Shown here piece by piece: positions 62,623 to 64,000 of a stretch of DNA of 64,000 nt (position 1 is the first letter of the stretch; every line of letters begins with the position of its first letter). The stretch comes from Streptomyces sp. NBC_01197. GTDB lineage: Bacteria; Actinomycetota; Actinomycetes; Streptomycetales; Streptomycetaceae. The notes under the pieces were generated by a model. That model saw only the letters and a list, made by a program, of their open reading frames with translations. It was not told where the DNA came from and did not search any database. The stretch is taken from the NCBI RefSeq assembly GCF_036010505.1, contig NZ_CP108569.1, positions 5,571,001-5,635,000 on the forward strand. The letters run 5' to 3'. Both the position numbers and the translations under genes were made by a program.

Positions 62623-63845
62623 GGACACCCGAGATCGCTGTGACCGGACTGGGGATGATCACCCCGGCGGGCGTCGGTGCGGCCGAGACCTGGGAAGAGG
62701 TCCGCGCCGGCCGGCCCACGGCCCGCCGACTGCCCGAACTGCGCGGTCTGCCGGTCGACTTCGGCTGTCCCGTGGACGGTATCGACCTGGACGCCGCGGT
62801 CGGCGGACGGAAGACCTGGCGGATGCACCGGTTCGTCAAACTGGCGGTGATCGCCGCCCGGCAGGCCGTCGCCGACGCAGGGCTCGACCCCGCGTGCTGG
62901 GACGGCGGCCGGGTGGGGGTCGTCATCGGTGTCGGCGTCGGCGGCGTCTCCGTTCTCACCGACAACGCCCTGCGGCTGCAAGCCGAAGGGCCGGGCGCGG
63001 TCTCCCCGTTGCTGGTGCCGATGATGATCCCCAACGCGGCCGCGGGCGAGGTCGCCATCGCGCTGTCGGCGCACGGGCCGAGTCTGGCGCCCGTCACCGC
63101 CTGCGCGTCCGGCGCCACGGCCATCGCCGTCGCCCGGGATCTGCTGGCCTCCGGGCAGTGCGACGTCGTGGTGGCCGGGGGAGCGGAGTCGGTGCTCCAG
63201 CCGCTTGTGGTGTCCGGATTCGCGCAGATGGGCGCGGTGTCGAAGCGGTGCGACGACCCGGCGGGGGCGTCCCGGCCGTTCGCCGGGGACCGGGACGGGT
63301 TCGTCATCGCCGAGGGCGCCGGGGTGCTGGTCCTGGAACGGGCGGCCGACGCGGCGGCACGAGGCCGCCGGGCGCGGGCGCTGCTCGCCGGGGTGGGATC
63401 GACCACCGACGCGCACCACCCCACCGCCCCGGACCCGCACGGCCGTTGTGCGCAGGCAGCCGTCGAGGAGGCGCTGCGGGACGCCGGCTGGAGTCCGTAC
63501 GACGTCGGGCACGTCAACGCGCACGGCACCTCCACCCCGCTCAACGACGCGGTGGAGGCCGACGTGATCGCGCGGGTCTTCCCGCACTGGCCGCCGGTGA
63601 CATCGGCCAAGGGCGTTCTGGGGCACTCGCTCGCGGCGGCCGGGGCGATCGAGGCCGCGCTGACCGTACTGACCCTGGAGGAGGGCGTCATCCCGCCGAT
63701 CGCCAATCTGGACGCCCCCGCTGTCGAGTTCGACCTGAACTGTGTGACCAAGCAGGAGCGCCGCGAGCCCGTGGAGCGGGCGGTCAGCCACTCCTTCGGC
63801 TTCGGCGGGCACAACGTGGTGCTGGCCTTCCAGCGCGGAGCTTGA
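62619..63845 (+). CDS. Beta-ketoacyl-ACP synthase II (FabF-like)
   Basis: 408 residues with the KAS catalytic set: Cys in PVTACASGATAIA (about 164), His in VNAHGTSTPLND and His in AKGVLGHSLAAAGAIEA. GFGGHN closes the fold. Its ATG overlaps the KAS III stop (ATGA). The pair would start and extend an acyl chain on an ACP outside primary FAS, or for a discrete secondary product. No ACP gene is yet visible, as the window ends 150 bases downstream. Confidence 0.92.
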   Translation: MRTPEIAVTGLGMITPAGVGAAETWEEVRAGRPTARRLPELRGLPVDFGCPVDGIDLDAAVGGRKTWRMHRFVKLAVIAARQAVADAGLDPACWDGGRVGVVIGVGVGGVSVLTDNALRLQAEGPGAVSPLLVPMMIPNAAAGEVAIALSAHGPSLAPVTACASGATAIAVARDLLASGQCDVVVAGGAESVLQPLVVSGFAQMGAVSKRCDDPAGASRPFAGDRDGFVIAEGAGVLVLERAADAAARGRRARALLAGVGSTTDAHHPTAPDPHGRCAQAAVEEALRDAGWSPYDVGHVNAHGTSTPLNDAVEADVIARVFPHWPPVTSAKGVLGHSLAAAGAIEAALTVLTLEEGVIPPIANLDAPAVEFDLNCVTKQERREPVERAVSHSFGFGGHNVVLAFQRGA

Positions 63846-63848
63846 GAC

Positions 63849-64000
63849 ATGACTGCGGAGACGATGGCAGCGGAGACGATGACTGCGGCAACGACGGCTA
63901 CGGACGGACTGGCCGCGGAAGTCCTGTGCCCGCCTGCCACTGCCACAGCCACTGCCACTGCAACCGCACCCGGTACCGAGACCGCGACCGCGGAGTGCGG
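63849..64000 (+). CDS. Truncated ORF with low-complexity N-terminus (right edge)
   Basis: Three bases after the KAS II stop an ATG opens a frame with no stop before the window ends. The first 50 residues are rich in Thr and Ala (TAETMAAETMTAATTATD and TATATATATAPGTE), coded by short DNA repeats, so the domain that follows is not visible. Position indicates that it belongs to the KAS operon, for example an ACP, reductase or acyltransferase (inference). Confidence 0.6.
   Translation, partial: MTAETMAAETMTAATTATDGLAAEVLCPPATATATATATAPGTETATAEC

Overview
The window is high-GC actinobacterial DNA, almost certainly from the main chromosome of a Streptomyces or close relative. The evidence is the very high GC at third codon positions, the many GTG/TTG starts, dense translational coupling (ATGA/GTGA overlaps), a mycothiol-type enzyme and an F420-type oxidoreductase. 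The rnpB gene and a Nif3 / zinc-ribbon / RNase H-phosphatase / KDPG aldolase / YaaA block match what I recall of the Streptomyces core chromosome around SCO2297-SCO2327.

Layout from left to right. 1-2764: a truncated DUF2330-type secreted protein and a GT87-PAP2 fusion membrane enzyme. 2805-5499: divergent cyp125-like P450 and fadA5-like thiolase, both steroid side-chain catabolism types. 5483-11293: a five-gene ECF-type vitamin B12 uptake operon, including two surface-anchored proteins, behind a cobalamin riboswitch. 11470-12935: a flotillin/NfeD-like pair. 13130-16792: metallo-hydrolase, aldehyde dehydrogenase, ferredoxin and a clear KstR orthologue. 16992-20165: a glycosyltransferase / methyltransferase / alpha-alpha-toroid cassette. 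20196-27238: mixed housekeeping and membrane genes, including an F420-type oxidoreductase and an amidase. 27429-31116: a fused FadE34-like acyl-CoA dehydrogenase and an Ltp1-like thiolase. 31123-34249: a decayed patch (IS630-family remnant, TAT-exported FAD oxidase, broken MFS gene). 34309-37899: ABC transporter plus two-component system. 38194-41279: a MaoC hydratase, Zn-alcohol dehydrogenase and SDR operon. 41428-48938: core genes ending in rnpB. 49162-55686: a symporter pair, an M20 hydrolase, a DMT exporter, a small exported peptide with a repeated SIGWD motif, and a TrmB/LuxR-type regulator. 55884-61295: assorted genes (DD-carboxypeptidase, PhzF, MazG-like, lamin-tail protein, SDR, Bcr/CflA efflux). 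61489-64000: KAS III, KAS II and a truncated ORF, probably the edge of a fatty-acid or polyketide-type biosynthetic cluster.

The strongest system-level signal is a dispersed catabolic regulon. Seven sequences matching the KstR operator TnnAACnnGTTnnA exactly or with one mismatch lie in front of cyp125, fadA5, the metallo-hydrolase, the aldehyde dehydrogenase, kstR / glycosyltransferase, the acyl-CoA dehydrogenase and the MaoC operon. A second, unrelated palindrome, CTGACGnnnCGTCAG, recurs at six promoters. At four of these it sits beside a KstR box (two to 48 bases away), and it also stands alone before an F420-type oxidoreductase and the Ltp1-like thiolase. I do not know its regulator. Together these genes would oxidise a sterol-like side chain (P450 with ferredoxin, alcohol and aldehyde dehydrogenases) and shorten it by beta-oxidation. 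No ring-degradation genes are in the window.

Other notable points are a possible split, surface-anchored version of an intrinsic-factor-like B12 capture system, a candidate secreted signalling peptide, a likely CTG start codon, and a terminator hairpin buried in the coding sequence of a convergent gene.
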